A DNA stretch of 5,544 nt from an uncultured Oscillospiraceae bacterium (GTDB taxonomy: Bacteria; Bacillota; Clostridia; Oscillospirales; Oscillospiraceae): contig CAAERF010000123.1 in assembly GCA_900758315.1 (NCBI GenBank), positions 1 to 5,544 on the forward strand, read 5' to 3'. Shown here one piece after another: positions 5,536 through 5,544 of the stretch. Position 1 is the first letter of the stretch, and the number at the start of each line of letters is the position of its first letter. The translations under genes were made by a program, and so were the position numbers. The notes under the pieces are model-generated. The model was not told the origin of the DNA and ran no database searches. It saw only the letters and a program-made list of their open reading frames with translations.

Positions 5536-5544
5536 GCCAGAACA

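Overview
The window looks like an accessory or regulatory locus from a low-GC-phylum anaerobe, most likely a gut Clostridia (Oscillospiraceae/Lachnospiraceae type). This is inferred from strong Shine-Dalgarno sites, a consensus sigma-A-type promoter, moderately GC-rich codon use and, above all, the gene set. That set is an OmpR-family response regulator, a short-loop sensor histidine kinase, an ABC ATPase of the MacB/LolD/BceA type and a large FtsX-type permease, all on the + strand. The species cannot be named from the sequence alone.

Layout. Positions 1-297 hold an unrecognised open frame that runs off the left edge; a competing open frame lies on the opposite strand. Positions 298-671 carry no convincing gene. 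They contain a long imperfect inverted repeat with a second hairpin nested inside it (334-410), a word resembling the downstream operator (453-467), and a near-consensus promoter (TTGTAA, 17 bp, TATAAT; 596-624). A leader of about 40 nt then precedes the response regulator (672-1352), and the sensor kinase (1362-2399) follows after 9 nt. The kinase-ATPase gap (2400-2500) together with the last kinase codons carries a perfect 16-bp palindrome plus a direct repeat with an 11-bp period, very likely the response-regulator operator. The ATPase (2501-3184) and permease (3181-5535) overlap by ATGA. The window ends 9 nt after the permease stop.

Working model (inference from family knowledge). The kinase has almost no extracellular sensory domain, so it probably senses an intramembrane signal or the state of the adjacent transporter. 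It phosphorylates Asp52 of the regulator. The phosphorylated regulator binds the palindrome/direct-repeat site and activates a weak promoter for the ATPase-permease operon. The transporter probably acts on a membrane-active compound such as an antimicrobial peptide, or on an envelope lipid or lipoprotein-like substrate; the substrate cannot be deduced. The module belongs to a known general class. What merits attention is the well-formed operator built into the 3' end of the kinase gene, and the pairing of a Bce-like minimal-loop kinase with an eight-helix, two-ectodomain permease instead of the usual ten-helix BceB type.
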